This document shows, piece after piece, positions 35,919 to 44,310 of a DNA stretch of 64,000 nucleotides (position 1 is the first letter of the stretch; each line of letters starts with the position of its first letter). The translations under genes and the position numbers were made by a program. The stretch is from contig NZ_CP009286.1 of NCBI RefSeq assembly GCF_000758685.1, positions 3,502,501 to 3,566,500 of the forward strand. Reading direction: 5' to 3'. This stretch comes from Paenibacillus stellifer. Lineage in GTDB: Bacteria; Bacillota; Bacilli; Paenibacillales; Paenibacillaceae. The notes under the pieces are model-generated. The model saw only the letters and a program-made list of their open reading frames with translations. It was not told where the DNA came from and did not search any database.

Positions 35919-37004
35919 ATGGCAACTAGCAAAAAGAAATGGGTAATTATATCTGTGGTCGCCCTCGTGGTGGTCGGAGGAATCGGCGTTGGCAGCTATT
36001 TCGGTCAGACGAAGAAAGGAATTGGCATCCAGGGCGCTGCCGGGCTCTCGAATCTGAAGAGCGCAGGTTTCGACCCGGCCAAGTCCGGCAAGAAGGTCTA
36101 CACGATCAAGACCGACACCAAGGTCAACTGCTCCTCCACACCATGGGTAATTGCCGAGAAAGAAGGATTTTTCGCTGAAGAAGGAATCAATGTGGAGTAC
36201 ACCGGCGAACTGACTACCGCCCAAGTGCTTCCATCGATCTTGAACGGAACAAATAACGTCTCCAGTGCCCATGTCAACAACATCGCCACTTATATCGCCG
36301 GCGGGGCCAAAATCAAGGGCGTTACGATCGGCGGGGTTGACCCGAAGCCTGATGTGGATGACAAATATCACCATATGAAATACTATGTCAGCCCCAAGCT
36401 GGGAGTTAAAACTCTGGGAGAACTGATCAAGAAGAAGAATGGAGCAAAAATTACGATCAACGGCACCGTTCCGAGCTGCACAACGTTTATCGCATCCAAC
36501 GCATTCGACCATGAGGGCTTTGACCGGAATCAAATCAAATATGTCTCCTTCGAAAGCGATACAGCAGCCCTTCAGGCCAACGAACAGGGCAACATTGACA
36601 TCGTCGGCGTCCACCCGCCATTCTACAAGCTGGCGAAAGAATCCGGACTGATCGAAGTTTTCGACACGGCGGATACGGGGCTCGGCGAATCGGCAGGTAC
36701 GACCTTCTACTACTTCACGGATGATTTTATCAAAGAGAATCCTGACGCGGTACAGCATTTTGTCAACGCGATTAAGAAAGCGCAGGCCTGGATCGTCAAC
36801 CCCGCGCATGAGGAAGAAGCAATTAAGCTGACTGGCGAATATATCGGTCAACCAGTAAATGCCGTACACTATTACTACACCGGCAACGGATTTCCGAACA
36901 AACTGATCCAGCCCTGGATTGATGACCTAGTCAAAAACGGAGCACTGAAGAAGGACCAGCTGCACGTCAACGATCTGATCACCACCCAGTTTGACAAGGG
37001 CTGA
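35919..37004 (+). CDS. NitT/TauT-type ABC solute-binding protein
   Basis: A 361-residue NMT1/SsuA-like binding protein. The N-terminus has a membrane anchor (WVIISVVALVVVGGIGVGSY) with no lipobox Cys, so it should be tethered by an uncleaved helix or released by a signal peptidase. The periplasmic-type fold begins with VNCSSTPWVIAEKEGFFAEE, the family's first ligand loop, then GINVEYTGELTTAQVLPSIL. One binding protein serves four permeases in this locus. Relatives bind sulfonates, taurine, nitrate or thiamine precursors; the ligand here is unknown but may be the substrate of the nitrogenase-like enzyme. GGAGTG precedes ATG 35919. Confidence 0.88.
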   Translation: MATSKKKWVIISVVALVVVGGIGVGSYFGQTKKGIGIQGAAGLSNLKSAGFDPAKSGKKVYTIKTDTKVNCSSTPWVIAEKEGFFAEEGINVEYTGELTTAQVLPSILNGTNNVSSAHVNNIATYIAGGAKIKGVTIGGVDPKPDVDDKYHHMKYYVSPKLGVKTLGELIKKKNGAKITINGTVPSCTTFIASNAFDHEGFDRNQIKYVSFESDTAALQANEQGNIDIVGVHPPFYKLAKESGLIEVFDTADTGLGESAGTTFYYFTDDFIKENPDAVQHFVNAIKKAQAWIVNPAHEEEAIKLTGEYIGQPVNAVHYYYTGNGFPNKLIQPWIDDLVKNGALKKDQLHVNDLITTQFDKG

Positions 37005-37081
37005 AATGCCATCATACGTAAGGCAGCAGCTAATGTTAGCTCAGAAACGTCAACAACTCGCACTTCCAGGTAAAAGAGGCA

Positions 37082-37276
37082 TTGGAAGAACTAGCAACTT
37101 CGCAAAACAACGGGTTTTGGCTATTCATTCGACACCATTTTCCACAACGGGAAGCTTCGGCTTCCCCCTCCCCTCTGATCGACATATACGAACCGGAGCG
37201 GCTGCTGATTGGATTCGGTGCGGTGAGTGATGAGGAGACGGCTCTGCTGACGCAACTAAGCGTAAAAGGAGGATGA
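37082..37276 (+). CDS. Possible small protein of unknown function
   Basis: A 64-codon frame from TTG 37082, open upstream to a TAG at 37037. The product contains NNGFWLFIRHHFPQRE and IDIYEPERLLIGFGAVSDEE, a composition that looks coding. Its stop codon lies within the ribosome binding site of the next permease, as in coupled genes. There is no strong ribosome binding site of its own, so it may be the 3' remnant of a lost gene, possibly where an ATPase or accessory gene once stood. I do not recognise it. Confidence 0.35.
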   Translation: MEELATSQNNGFWLFIRHHFPQREASASPSPLIDIYEPERLLIGFGAVSDEETALLTQLSVKGG

Positions 37277-37283
37277 CTAACAG

Positions 37284-38075
37284 ATGAAATGGTTACTCTC
37301 TGTTCACCGGGCCTTGTTAAGCTTCTACCTGTTCTTCCTGGTGATCATTATCTGGGAACTTGCCCCGCGTCTGGGCCTTGTCAGCGACGTGTTTGTCCCG
37401 CCCTTCTCGCGGGTCGTGAAGACCGGAGTCGACCTGGGACTGACGAACATTCTGCTCTACATCTCCATCAGTCTCAAAAGAGTGTTCTTCGGCTTTATCT
37501 TGGCTACGATTCTGGCCCTGCCTGTAGGCTTTATTCTAGCCGGAGCCGTGCCGAAGCTTGCCGTATTTCTCCGGCCCTTGACCAAATTTCTCTCCAGCAT
37601 CCCGCCGTATATTCTGTTTCCGGTCTTCGTTATCATTGTCGGAGTCGGCGAGGGCGGCATATACACTGTTATCTTCTGGTCATCGTTCTGGCCGATCTTG
37701 TTCACGACCATAGCCGGTATCCAGAATGTCGATCCGCTGCTGATCCGGGCGGCCAAATCCATGAACGCGAGCAAGGTGACGATCTTTACAAAGGTGATTC
37801 TCCCCGGCGCCTCGCCGACCTTGATCACCGGACTCCGCACCGGTCTGACCATGAGCTTCTTCATGCTGATCGGTTCGGAGAGCATGGGCGCCGATTCCGG
37901 GATGGGCTGGATGATCCACAATGCCCAGAGCATGGGGTTCGTCGAGCGGATTTATCTTGGAGCGATCATGGTTGCGGGCGTTGGTCTGGCGCTCAATTAT
38001 GTGCTTGAGTATTTGGAGAACTCGATTCTCACTTGGCGGCAAGCCCCGGAATCCAGCAGCAAAGCCGCAGCCTAG
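37284..38075 (+). CDS. NitT/TauT-type ABC permease
   Basis: A 263-residue SsuC/TauC-like permease with six hydrophobic segments and EAA loop DPLLIRAAKSMNASKVTIFT then KVILPGASPT. AAAGGAGGATGA is the ribosome binding region before ATG 37284. It follows the solute-binding protein gene and precedes another permease at 41 bases. Loop residues and helix order match its three relatives in this locus, suggesting duplication and divergence. Confidence 0.9.
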   Translation: MKWLLSVHRALLSFYLFFLVIIIWELAPRLGLVSDVFVPPFSRVVKTGVDLGLTNILLYISISLKRVFFGFILATILALPVGFILAGAVPKLAVFLRPLTKFLSSIPPYILFPVFVIIVGVGEGGIYTVIFWSSFWPILFTTIAGIQNVDPLLIRAAKSMNASKVTIFTKVILPGASPTLITGLRTGLTMSFFMLIGSESMGADSGMGWMIHNAQSMGFVERIYLGAIMVAGVGLALNYVLEYLENSILTWRQAPESSSKAAA

Positions 38076-38116
38076 CGTGATCTTATCTTATAGCAAAGGA
38101 GGATGAGACGGATTCC

Positions 38117-38893
38117 ATGAATTCCGCCACAGGCAAGCTTAAACGTATCGGCGTCGGCAGCATCCCTATCGTGTTGTTTTTCATCTTCTGGGAAGCTGGC
38201 GCCAGAGTCATTCCGGAGGGCGTCATCTCGCCTCCCAGCGAAGCGATTATGGCCATCTTCAACTCGGCGAGCTCCGGTATACTGTTTCAGCAGACGCTGA
38301 TCAGCCTGTACAGAGTGCTGCTGGGGTTCGGTCTTTCGCTGATCTTAGGCATTCCACTAGGATTTTTACTCGGTACCTTCTTCGGTTCGACCGAGAAAGC
38401 GCTGCTGCCCTTCTTGCGCACCTGCGAGAAGCTGAATCCCTTCGCGATCATTCCGATATTCATGATCTTCTTCGGAATCGGAACAGCGGAGAAGGTAGTA
38501 GTCATCTTCTGGTCAGCGATCTGGCCCGTGCTGTTCAACACGATGGCCGGAGCCAAGGAGGTCGATTTCAATCTGCTGCGGGCGGCGCGTTCCATGGGGG
38601 CGACGCGCAAAGAGCTGTTTACCAAGGTCATTCTGCCATACACCGCTCCCCATATTTTTATCGGCATCGAATTTGCCGCTCAGCTCTCGTTCTTCATGAT
38701 TATCGCCTCTGAAGTAATCGGGGCCAGCACGGGGCTCGGTTGGTACTATATCAATTCGACCGCCCGGTATGATCTGCCGCTTATGTACGGTATCGTTCTC
38801 TTCATCACCGTGCTGGGCATTATTATCAACCTGTCGTTCGCCAGACTGAAGAAGCATTTTCTGGTATGGAAAGAAGCGTCGCAGCTTGACTAA
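38117..38893 (+). CDS. NitT/TauT-type ABC permease
   Basis: A 258-residue permease of the same class as the other three, with EAA loop DFNLLRAARSMGATRKELFT then KVILPYTAPH. AAAGGAGGATGAG lies upstream. It is 20 bases from the nitrogenase-like alpha gene, so transporter and enzyme are in one operon. That spacing is the best evidence that the transported compound and the enzyme's substrate are linked. Confidence 0.9.
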   Translation: MNSATGKLKRIGVGSIPIVLFFIFWEAGARVIPEGVISPPSEAIMAIFNSASSGILFQQTLISLYRVLLGFGLSLILGIPLGFLLGTFFGSTEKALLPFLRTCEKLNPFAIIPIFMIFFGIGTAEKVVVIFWSAIWPVLFNTMAGAKEVDFNLLRAARSMGATRKELFTKVILPYTAPHIFIGIEFAAQLSFFMIIASEVIGASTGLGWYYINSTARYDLPLMYGIVLFITVLGIIINLSFARLKKHFLVWKEASQLD

Positions 38894-38913
38894 ACAAAAG
38901 GAGGTTCACATCT

Positions 38914-40431
38914 ATGTCTATCAAGCCTATTAAGCCAATTAATTTGAACCGTTCGCAAGCCGTCATCCGCGAAAAACGGTTAAAATCCATCGTCGGTTAC
39001 CAGGGATCAATCAAGGATCTTGCGGAGAAATCACGCACAGGCTGCCTGAAGAATGCGGGCCGCGGCTTTAGTCAGGCAACCAACTGCAACTCCGGATGCG
39101 CCCAAGGCCATCTGTCTTCCATCGTCGATGCTGCCATTGTCAATCACGGGCCTGTCGGCTGCGCTGGAGATGTGGCGGGCGCTAATTCGGTCTACCAATG
39201 GGGCCAGCATATCCGCGGCGTGGACAACAAGCGGAATGTGAGAATCGTCAATACGAATATGTCGGAAAATGCAGTCGTGTTCGGCGGCGACAAGATTTTG
39301 CAGGACGCGGTCCGCAGAGCCTTCGAACGTTTCAACCCGAAAGCGATATTCGTCACCACCTCCTGCGCCTCCGGCATTATCGGTGATGATATAGAACGCA
39401 CGCTGAAGGACGCGGAAGCCGAGATTGGCATTCCGGTCGTTCCCGTCTTTTGCGACGGCTTCCGCTCGCAAATCTGGGCTTCCGGCTTCGACGCAGCCTT
39501 CCACGCCCTGCTGACGCGGATCATCAAGCCTGCAGAGCAGAAGCGGCCTGAACTGGTCAATGTCATTAATTTCTACGCCAGCGGCCGGAAGATTGTAACC
39601 GAAATTTTCGGACGGCTGGGGCTGGTCCCGCAATTTGGCATACCGTTCAGCACAATCGAACAGCTGGAGAAGTGGTCGGAAGCCGCGGCCACCATCAGCA
39701 TTTGCGGCACGCTGGGCGGATATTTGGGCAACGGTCTGGAGCAGAAATTCGGCGTTCCCTATGTAACGGCCTTGCAGCCGCACGGGATTGCCGGCTTTGA
39801 CGATTGGCTGACGAGACTTGGAGAGACCGTAGGGAAGCAGCAGGAAGTGGCAGCGTATCTGGCGGAGCAAAAGGAGCTTGCAGCGCCGGAACTGGCGGAA
39901 ATCAAGCGCAAGCTGCAAGGCAAGCGGGTTGTCGTGGGCATGGGACCGAGCTTCGCCCATAACTATATCCGGCTGCTGGAGGATTTCGGCATGGAGGTTG
40001 TCTGGGGCTTCTCTTGGCACTATGATTCGAAGCATGACCACGGCGGCTGCCCTTCCTGCACACTTGATCTGGCTGAGAAGGAACGGGATATTCCGGTCAG
40101 TGTCAGCGACCAGCAAAATCATGAGATCATCAATTTGCTCAAAAAAGTCCAGCCGGACCTGTATGTCGGAAGACATCCCGGCCAATCGGTATGGGCCACC
40201 AAGCTGGGCATTCCCACAATCATGATCAGCGACGAATACAGCGCCTTCGGCTATCAGGGGACGCTGGAATTCGGCGAACGCATCATCGACGCGCTGACCA
40301 ATAACAGTCTGGCCAAGAACTTGGCAGAGCGCATCAAGCTCCCTTACACCAACTGGTGGTATGAGCAAGATCCATTTACTTTCCTGAATAGCGAGAAAAG
40401 CGAGGTTGACGAACATGTCTCAGTCGGTTGA
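38914..40431 (+). CDS. Nitrogenase-like component 1, alpha (NifD-like) subunit
   Basis: A 505-residue NifD/VnfD superfamily protein. Likely P-cluster cysteines are kept: Cys62 (NCNSGCAQGHL; Cys58 is close by), Cys83 in HGPVGCAG and Cys151 in TTSCASGIIGDDIE. The cofactor-ligand Cys275 of NifD matches Cys264 in ISICGTLGGYLG. Other key residues differ: CDGFRSQIWASGFD aligns with CEGFRGVSQSLGHH of NifD, so Gln191 and His195 are replaced by Trp and Phe; the homocitrate/FeMo-co His442 position reads Ile (IMISDEYSAFGYQG). It is therefore unlikely to reduce N2. Relatives include group IV nitrogenase-like reductases such as the methylthio-alkane reductase. AAAGGAGG precedes the ATG. It overlaps the beta gene by 17 bases. 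No NifH gene is nearby. Confidence 0.85.
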   Translation: MSIKPIKPINLNRSQAVIREKRLKSIVGYQGSIKDLAEKSRTGCLKNAGRGFSQATNCNSGCAQGHLSSIVDAAIVNHGPVGCAGDVAGANSVYQWGQHIRGVDNKRNVRIVNTNMSENAVVFGGDKILQDAVRRAFERFNPKAIFVTTSCASGIIGDDIERTLKDAEAEIGIPVVPVFCDGFRSQIWASGFDAAFHALLTRIIKPAEQKRPELVNVINFYASGRKIVTEIFGRLGLVPQFGIPFSTIEQLEKWSEAAATISICGTLGGYLGNGLEQKFGVPYVTALQPHGIAGFDDWLTRLGETVGKQQEVAAYLAEQKELAAPELAEIKRKLQGKRVVVGMGPSFAHNYIRLLEDFGMEVVWGFSWHYDSKHDHGGCPSCTLDLAEKERDIPVSVSDQQNHEIINLLKKVQPDLYVGRHPGQSVWATKLGIPTIMISDEYSAFGYQGTLEFGERIIDALTNNSLAKNLAERIKLPYTNWWYEQDPFTFLNSEKSEVDEHVSVG

Positions 40432-41731
40432 ACAGATCCGTCATGTATGCGCACTGGGAGCGTTTGAATCGGTGCTGGCCATTAAAAGAGCCGTTCCGAT
40501 TGTCCATTCCGGACCAGGCTGCGTATCCAAATTGATGGTAACCCTCGGGACCCAGAACGGACATCAGGGTTCAGGTTATGTAGGAGGACACGCCATTCCC
40601 TGCACGAACGCCTCCGAGAAAGAAGTGGTATTCGGCGGTACAGATCAGCTTCGCAATTTGATTACCAATACATTTGATGTCATTGACGGCGATCTGTTCG
40701 TCGTCCTTACGGGCTGCACCTCGGATATTATCGGTGACGATATTGGGGAGGTTGCCCGAAAGTTCAAGAAGAGCGGCAAGCCGATCGTGTATGTAGAAAC
40801 TGGCGGATTCAAAGGAAGCAACCTGGTCGGGCATGAACTGGTCCTCGATGCCATTATCGACCAGTTTCTGGAGCCGCAGCCGGAAATTGAGCCCGGACTG
40901 GTCAATCTCTGGTCGGTAATTCCTTATCAGAATACATTCTGGGCCGGAGATATCGAGCAGCTGAACAAGCTGCTCTCCGCCATCGGGCTCAAGCTGAATA
41001 CGATTTTTGGCCCCGATAGCAGTATTGAAGCCGTTCGCGATATCCCGAAAGCACAGTTCAATCTGGTAGTCTCGCCTTGGGCAGGATTACGGGCTGCCGA
41101 GCATTTGCAGGAGAAGTTCGGCACGCCGTTCCTGCATTACCCGGTGCTGCCGATCGGTCCGACGGAGACATCCAATTTCCTCAGAACTGTCGGCGAATTC
41201 GCCGGCATTGATCCAGCCATCGTCGAGAGCGTCATCCTGAAGGAAGAGAATCGGTATTACTATTACCTGGAAAGAGCTGCCGATACCTTGCTGGAGACAC
41301 GTCTGCTGCCTAGACGGTTCTCAACGGTTGGCGACAGCCTGTACACGCTCGGGATTTCCAGGTTTCTGACCAATGACCTCGGACTGATTCCGGATAAGCA
41401 GTTCATCACCGAGGATACGCCGCTTAAGCACCAGAAAGGTGTTACAACCGAATTTGCGAAATTTACGAACGATATTGTGGCGGAGACGGTGTTCTCCAAC
41501 GATGGTGGTTATGTGGAAGAGGAATTACGGAAGCTCAAGCTCAGAAGCCGCCCGCTCATCCTCGGCAGCTCCTGGGAGCGCGCGGTCGCCAGAGACCTGA
41601 ACGCTTATCAGTTATCGATCTCTGCGCCGATCTCCAATCAAATGGTGCTGAGCAAATCTTATGTCGGTTATGACGGAGCGCTTCATCTGACGGAGGACAT
41701 TTATTCGGTCATACTGAATGATTTTATGTAA
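40415..41731 (+). CDS. Nitrogenase-like component 1, beta (NifK-like) subunit
   Basis: A 438-residue NifK/NifN superfamily protein. Three P-cluster-type cysteines are in place: Cys12 (CALGAFESVLAIK), Cys36 (HSGPGC) and Cys101 (TGCTSDIIGDDI). ETGGFKGSNLVGHELVLDAI and the C-terminal ISAPISNQMVLSKSYVGYDG follow the NifK pattern. ATG 40415 with GAGG eight bases upstream is preferred to a TTG at 40406. It overlaps the end of the alpha gene, as expected for subunits of one alpha2beta2 complex. It is the last gene of the operon and is followed by a terminator. It is shorter than true NifK (about 510-520), lacking the N-terminal extension. Confidence 0.85.
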   Translation: MSQSVEQIRHVCALGAFESVLAIKRAVPIVHSGPGCVSKLMVTLGTQNGHQGSGYVGGHAIPCTNASEKEVVFGGTDQLRNLITNTFDVIDGDLFVVLTGCTSDIIGDDIGEVARKFKKSGKPIVYVETGGFKGSNLVGHELVLDAIIDQFLEPQPEIEPGLVNLWSVIPYQNTFWAGDIEQLNKLLSAIGLKLNTIFGPDSSIEAVRDIPKAQFNLVVSPWAGLRAAEHLQEKFGTPFLHYPVLPIGPTETSNFLRTVGEFAGIDPAIVESVILKEENRYYYYLERAADTLLETRLLPRRFSTVGDSLYTLGISRFLTNDLGLIPDKQFITEDTPLKHQKGVTTEFAKFTNDIVAETVFSNDGGYVEEELRKLKLRSRPLILGSSWERAVARDLNAYQLSISAPISNQMVLSKSYVGYDGALHLTEDIYSVILNDFM

Positions 41732-41802
41732 TGAAAGCAACCGGTATAGAGCCGATTATCGTTCAAGAACAACGTGAGCCGGTTCATCCCATATATCAAT
41801 AC

Positions 41803-41847
41803 AAAAGAGCAGACCGTTCCTTGAAGCAAGGGACGATCTGCTCTTTT
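41803..41847. terminator. Bidirectional terminator
   Basis: Stem AAAAGAGCAGA-CCGTTCCTTG / CAAGGGACG-A-TCTGCTCTTTT with a three-base loop. It separates the nitrogenase-like operon (+) from the ctc gene (-). Confidence 0.88.
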
Positions 41848-41872
41848 ATTGTTAGCCATAGCCGAAACGAAA

Positions 41873-42493
41873 TCAGGCTTCCTTGCCTTCCGTACCCTCG
41901 GCTGCCTCTTCAACCGCTGCTGGCGCTTCACCCTCTTCGGCTGTCGGTTCTTCCGTTACAGCCGGCGGAGCGATCTTGACGACCAGCGTCTCCGGATCGT
42001 TCAGTACCTCCCAGCCTTCATGCTTCGGCAGGTCGGAGACGAACAGCTGGTCGCCGATCGCCAGGCCGCTGACGTCCACCTCAAGCGTCGGCTCCAGCTT
42101 GTCCGGCAGCGTGCGGATGTCGATCTCATGCAGCTCTACGGTCTGGATGCCGCCATCCTTCACACCTTCAGCCGTACCCGTAAAGTGAAGGGCAACCTTC
42201 GTTTCCAGCTCGGTCTTCATATCGATAACATGGAAGTCGATGTGCAGCAGCTTCTTCGTCAGAGGCTGGCGCTGGACTTCATTGATGATAACGTCCTTGG
42301 TTCCCGCAGCCGGGATTTCCGCTTTCAGAATTGCCCGCGGATTTCTGCTCAGAATATTGTCTACCGTCTTAGCATCCGCACTTAAGGAAAGAGACTCCGA
42401 ACCCGCACCGTAGATAACGACTGGCACGAGGCCTTGTCTCCGCTGTGCGGAAGGCTTCCCGGCTCTTTCGATCAAACGTACTGTTTCACTCAT
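41873..42493 (-). CDS. ctc: 50S ribosomal protein L25 / general stress protein Ctc
   Basis: A 206-residue protein of the L25/TL5/Ctc family that binds 5S rRNA. The N-terminal L25 domain contains RQGLVPVVIYGAG and NPRAILKAEIPAAGTKDVII then NEVQRQPLTKKLLHIDFHVI. The C-terminal beta domain (VELHEIDIRTLPDKLEPTLE to VKIAPP) gives the long TL5-type form, ending in an acidic Glu/Ala tail. AGGAGG lies about eleven bases from ATG 42493; a TTG nine bases upstream is an alternative. Single gene. Confidence 0.95.
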   Translation of the reverse strand: MSETVRLIERAGKPSAQRRQGLVPVVIYGAGSESLSLSADAKTVDNILSRNPRAILKAEIPAAGTKDVIINEVQRQPLTKKLLHIDFHVIDMKTELETKVALHFTGTAEGVKDGGIQTVELHEIDIRTLPDKLEPTLEVDVSGLAIGDQLFVSDLPKHEGWEVLNDPETLVVKIAPPAVTEEPTAEEGEAPAAVEEAAEGTEGKEA

Positions 42494-42664
42494 TACAATC
42501 AATTCCTCCTAAGGTATGGACTGAAAAAACACAAGACCGATTAGATATGTATTCTAATCAGTCTTATATTACCCGTTTTGCCTGTGGTGGAATCAAATAT
42601 AGCACTTTAGTCGCATAAAGTCAAAATAGTGTATTTATTAAATTATATCCCATTTATTGAATAA

Positions 42665-42814
42665 TCAAGCTATATGACACGCAACATAGTGCCCTGAGCC
42701 AGCGTCGCGGAAGAGCGGGATTTCCGCCTTGCAGCGCTCCACTGCGAACGGACAGCGGGTATGAAATTTGCAGCCGGATGGCGGATTGACCGGGCTGGGA
42801 ATATCGCCCTTCAG
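42665..42814 (-). pseudogene. C-terminal remnant of an OppF/DppF-type ABC ATPase
   Basis: About 49 codons reading [37 protein letters not shown] and GHYVACH to a TGA at 42665. This is the signature C-terminal segment of oligopeptide/dipeptide transporter ATPases. The 5' part is gone; directly upstream lies a fragment of a different gene. Confidence 0.8.
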
Positions 42815-42870
42815 TTATTTAACTCATAAACCGGCTGAAACTCAACAATAACTTCATAATCCACAGACAT
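42811..42870 (-). pseudogene. N-terminal remnant of an ArsR-like regulator
   Basis: ATG 42870 with CAGGAGGA upstream starts [19 protein letters not shown] and stops at TGA after 19 codons. The first 16 residues match the start of winged-helix ArsR-type regulators of Paenibacillus (about 200 residues or more). It is fused to the OppF remnant, so a deletion removed everything between the two genes. Confidence 0.55.
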
Positions 42871-43071
42871 TCCTCCTGAAGCAGCTTCTATTCATTGCAG
42901 CGTTAGTGTCTTAATCTTAGGGCATTCCCTGCAGAATACACAAGTGATTCGAAATAACCTAACCCGTGTTGTGATGTATGTGTAAAATACCGCCTGCGGC
43001 ATGCTTGTCCTCGCTTTTTCCAAAATTGGGTAGTAGAATAAAGACATTACACCCGAAATGGAGTGAAGAAT

Positions 43072-43365
43072 ATGACACAAATTCAAACGGGAGAAGGACG
43101 ATTCTATATTGCCGGCGAAGGCAAGGACCTGGCCGAAATTACATACAGATTGGATGAGAACAGCGGGGATCTCGTTATTGACCATACCTTTGTCTCCGAA
43201 GATCTGCGCGGTCAGGGAGCCGGCGAACAATTGGTGCGGGCTGTGGTGGACAAGGCCCGCGACGAGCGGCTGAAGATTGTACCGGAGTGCTCATATGCGG
43301 CACATCAATTCAAGAAACATGCGGAATATTCGGATGTATGGAGCAGTAACGCGCCAAGAGGATAG
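43072..43365 (+). CDS. GNAT-like N-acetyltransferase (YjdJ type)
   Basis: A 97-residue single-domain protein of the short YjdJ/Gtn-like acetyltransferase family. Acetyl-CoA loop region: HTFVSEDLRGQGAGEQLVRA, then KARDERLKIVPECSYAAHQF. GGAG precedes ATG 43072; a GTG nine bases earlier is an alternative. Substrate unknown. A second acetyltransferase gene follows at 35 bases. Confidence 0.88.
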   Translation: MTQIQTGEGRFYIAGEGKDLAEITYRLDENSGDLVIDHTFVSEDLRGQGAGEQLVRAVVDKARDERLKIVPECSYAAHQFKKHAEYSDVWSSNAPRG

Positions 43366-43400
43366 TCGGGTATCCGTGTGTTTTACTAGGAGGAATAGCT

Positions 43401-44255
43401 TTGACAACGATCGAAACATTGGAACAGATTGAAGATTTGCAGCGGCGCGTCGAGGAATATGACGGTATTTCGCTGAAGCTGAACTGGGATTCTCTGCGCA
43501 GAGGTCCCGAAAGTGGAGGAGCTGAAATCAGGCTGTCCTACGAGGACGGTCTGATTGTTGGCTTTATCGGCATCTATCCTTTCGGCAGCGAAGCCGAAGT
43601 CTGCGGGATGGTTCGCCCGGGATACCGGAGACGGGGCATATTCACCGCGCTCTGGAAGCAGGCATATGAAGCGATCTCCCGCATCGGAGCCGAAACCATC
43701 TTGCTGAATGCCCCTGCGGCCTCGGCATCAGCAGCCCCTTTCCTGCGGACACTGCCGCTGGTCCTTAACCATGCGGAATATCAAATGAAATGGGACGAAT
43801 CCAAGGCTGTGGAGAACGGCGCCTTGGAGCGCGAGTTGTCGGAGGACAAGATCACCCTCCGTCCGGCGCGGCCGGACGAGACCCCGCTGCTGGCCTCGCT
43901 GGACAGCAGCGGATTCGGAATGAATCTTGAAGAGGCCGCTGAGATGCTCAAGGATATCGCGGAGGAGAGCGGCACCGAGCATATTATCATTGAGTATGCC
44001 GGGGAGGCAGCGGGGAAGCTTCGGTTGTGGACGGAGGATAACGAAACCTGGATTTACGGGTTTACTGTCGATGAGAAGCTCAGAGGAAAAGGCATCGGCC
44101 GCAGCGCGCTCCTTCAGACCATAGCCCGGGAGCGGCATCACGGGAACGGAATTAATCTGGAGGTTGCCCTTGATAACCCGAATGCTCTAAAGCTGTATGA
44201 AAGCAGCGGATTTATCATTATCAACAAGCAGGATTACTACCGTTATAACGGATAA
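43401..44255 (+). CDS. Two-domain GNAT family N-acetyltransferase
   Basis: A 284-residue protein with two acetyltransferase folds. The first (about 30-130) has CGMVRPGYRRRGIFTALWKQ and the second (about 150-284) has YGFTVDEKLRGKGIGRSALL then NPNALKLYESSGFIIINKQD, with full CoA-loop motifs in both. Start TTG 43401 has AGGAGG seven bases ahead. It is close behind the small acetyltransferase. Substrate unknown. Confidence 0.88.
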   Translation: MTTIETLEQIEDLQRRVEEYDGISLKLNWDSLRRGPESGGAEIRLSYEDGLIVGFIGIYPFGSEAEVCGMVRPGYRRRGIFTALWKQAYEAISRIGAETILLNAPAASASAAPFLRTLPLVLNHAEYQMKWDESKAVENGALERELSEDKITLRPARPDETPLLASLDSSGFGMNLEEAAEMLKDIAEESGTEHIIIEYAGEAAGKLRLWTEDNETWIYGFTVDEKLRGKGIGRSALLQTIARERHHGNGINLEVALDNPNALKLYESSGFIIINKQDYYRYNG

Positions 44256-44262
44256 ATTACAG

Positions 44263-44299
44263 AGCAGCCCCATGAATTCAAAACATTCATGGGGCTGTT
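44263..44299. terminator. Terminator between convergent genes
   Basis: Perfect stem AGCAGCCCCATGAAT / ATTCATGGGGCTGTT (one G-T), loop of seven, directly after the acetyltransferase stop and 12 bases past the end of the opposing gene. Confidence 0.8.
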
Positions 44300-44310
44300 G
44301 TCATTCCGCT

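Noticed and set aside
39031..40416. A 461-codon minus-strand frame opposite the NifD-like gene
   Set aside because: Shadow frame; the plus-strand protein is clearly real and shares the nitrogenase motifs.
38914..41731. Calling the two subunits nifD and nifK of a true Mo-nitrogenase
   Set aside because: Catalytic-pocket residues differ (His195, Gln191 and His442 positions) and no nifH, nifE or nifN lies nearby. NifEN remains a less likely alternative.
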